Source: Sideroxydans lithotrophicus (GTDB lineage Bacteria; Pseudomonadota; Gammaproteobacteria; Burkholderiales; Sulfuriferulaceae). Taken from it: a DNA stretch of 6,660 nucleotides. Where the stretch lies: NCBI GenBank assembly GCA_022736605.1, contig DZDB01000104.1, positions 1 to 6,660 on the forward strand, written 5' to 3'. The notes under the pieces are model-generated. The model saw nothing but the letters and a program-made list of their open reading frames with translations. It had not been told where the DNA came from and searched no databases. The position numbers were made by a program, and so were the translations under genes. Below are positions 6,168 through 6,660 of the stretch, piece after piece. Each line of letters opens with the position of its first letter. The stretch's first letter is position 1.

Positions 6168-6196
6168 TTGTTTTGTACGGCAGTGTGCCGTATATT
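6168..6196 (+). promoter_or_regulatory. Promoter of the DUF1778 gene
   Basis: TTGTTT (6168-6173) and TATATT (6191-6196) are separated by exactly 17 bases, a good sigma-70 arrangement. The predicted start of transcription is near 6203, with the Shine-Dalgarno AGGAGGA following directly. An inverted repeat occupies the spacer and -10. Confidence 0.62.
6176..6192 (+). promoter_or_regulatory. Probable autoregulatory operator (inverted repeat)
   Basis: TACGGCA (6176-6182) and TGCCGTA (6186-6192) are perfect reverse complements around a 3-base GTG spacer. The repeat sits between the -35 and -10 and enters the -10 hexamer, so a bound protein would block RNA polymerase. Ribbon-helix-helix antitoxins typically repress their own promoter through such short palindromes, which makes the DUF1778 product the obvious candidate. 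Confidence 0.62.
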
Positions 6197-6217
6197 TTAT
6201 GGCAGGAGGACGTCATC

Positions 6218-6499
6218 ATGTCTGCAACACCATCCACAGCCCGGCTCGAAGCCCGCATCAGTAGCGATTTACACGCTCAACTCAAGCGTGCTGCCGAACT
6301 CCAGGGACGCTCTATGACCGATTTCATTGTGGCTGCCGTGCAGGACGCCGCTCAACGTGCCATCGAGCAGGCTGAAATCATCCGCTTGTCGTTGGCAGAT
6401 CAAGCCTGTTTTGCCCAGGCACTGATTTCGCCGCAACAACCCGCACCCGCCCTGAAACGCGCTTTTACGCGTCGCAGCAAACTCATTCAGCCTGAATGA
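6218..6499 (+). CDS. DUF1778 / TacA-like ribbon-helix-helix antitoxin
   Basis: A 93-residue protein. ARLEARIS (8-15) forms the DNA-contacting beta strand, followed by helices at about 17-30 (SDLHAQLKRAAELQ) and 32-50 (MTDFIVAAVQDAAQRA region). This is the RHH fold in which a dimer binds DNA. The C-terminal region IRLSLADQACFAQAL (55-69) followed by a proline-rich stretch and a basic tail is the DUF1778 toxin-neutralising part, which in TacAT systems binds a GNAT tRNA-acetylating toxin. Length is normal. The start at 6218 is fixed by a near-perfect AGGAGGA (6204-6210) seven bases upstream; an upstream in-frame TTG at 6173 lies inside the promoter and is not used. No GNAT gene follows on the + strand, so the antitoxin appears solitary, unless the toxin lies elsewhere. 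Confidence 0.85.
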   Translation: MSATPSTARLEARISSDLHAQLKRAAELQGRSMTDFIVAAVQDAAQRAIEQAEIIRLSLADQACFAQALISPQQPAPALKRAFTRRSKLIQPE

Positions 6500-6544
6500 A
6501 TCCACTCTTGAAATCGTGACTTCCGCCTTGTTAGGCTTGCTAGC

Positions 6545-6660
6545 TTACCCATGTTCTCCATGCGCCGACCGCTCAATTTTCTCCGAGCGTGACGGCACCG
6601 CAATGCCGATACCCGGCAGCCAGCGTCGCAGCAGCGGCGACGTGACCACGGTGCTGAAAA
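6545..6660 (-). CDS. C-terminal end of an unidentified convergent gene
   Basis: On the minus strand a frame enters from the right edge and ends with TAA (complement of 6545-6547), giving 37 complete codons. The sequence begins FSTVVTSPLLRRWLPGIG and ends with a polar tail of Ser, Arg, Glu, Lys and His. A hydrophobic stretch ending in TSPLLRRWLP, followed by a short hydrophilic tail, resembles the last membrane helix of a transporter such as a cation/proton antiporter, but the fragment is too short to assign. It converges on the DUF1778 gene with 45 bases between the two stops. Confidence 0.45.
   Translation of the reverse strand, partial: FSTVVTSPLLRRWLPGIGIAVPSRSEKIERSAHGEHG

Noticed and set aside
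6525..6536. GCCT-TGTT-AGGC hairpin between the convergent genes as a bidirectional terminator
   Set aside because: The stem is only 4 bp and no proper T-tract follows on either strand.
6516..6660. Open + strand frame from a GTG at 6516 that could be the missing toxin
   Set aside because: It has no ribosome binding site, its predicted start does not resemble GNAT toxins, and the opposite strand has a more protein-like sequence ending in a hydrophobic segment and a polar tail.

Overview
The window looks like a chromosomal stretch from a moderately GC-rich proteobacterium, most likely a betaproteobacterium. That placement is an inference from gene content and base composition, not from any marker gene. 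Nearly everything is on the + strand and tightly packed. Two gene groups dominate, followed by a small regulatory gene and the tail of a convergent gene.

Region 1 (1-2168) is a bufferin-type operon. It holds the 3' end of a DUF2282 (BufA1/HvfA-like) precursor, a complete DUF692 MNIO-family iron enzyme (BufB), its DUF2063 partner (BufC) and a DoxX-family membrane protein. In characterised relatives, the MNIO enzyme and its partner modify cysteines of the small exported precursor into copper-binding groups such as thiooxazoles. The modified product buffers metal in the periplasm. Here bufB/bufC overlap by 17 bases and bufC/doxX by 8, so the downstream three are translationally coupled. A strong 7-bp UUCG hairpin separates the precursor from the enzymes and may set the precursor:enzyme ratio.

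Region 2 (2186-6152) is a four-gene unit resembling part of an aryl-polyene/xanthomonadin pigment locus. It encodes a flavin-dependent halogenase-like protein, a XanB2/FkbO/Hyg5-family chorismatase (chorismate to hydroxybenzoate), a PlsC-like membrane acyltransferase and a family-2 glycosyltransferase. The spacings are 16 bases, a 4-base ATGA overlap and 12 bases, so one transcript is likely. A TATAAT element and a dyad lie in the 54 bases before it. The unit has the starter, tailoring and anchoring functions, but no ketosynthase, acyl carrier protein, ligase or exporter lies in the window. The rest of the pathway must lie elsewhere, or this is a reduced system making a small halogenated or glycosylated aryl lipid.

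Region 3 (6168-6660) contains a DUF1778 (TacA-like) ribbon-helix-helix antitoxin gene with its own promoter. A perfect 7-bp inverted repeat fills the second half of the -35/-10 spacer and enters the -10, a classic autoregulatory layout. The GNAT toxin that normally follows is absent: 45 bases downstream is the C-terminus of a convergent minus-strand gene that runs off the window edge.
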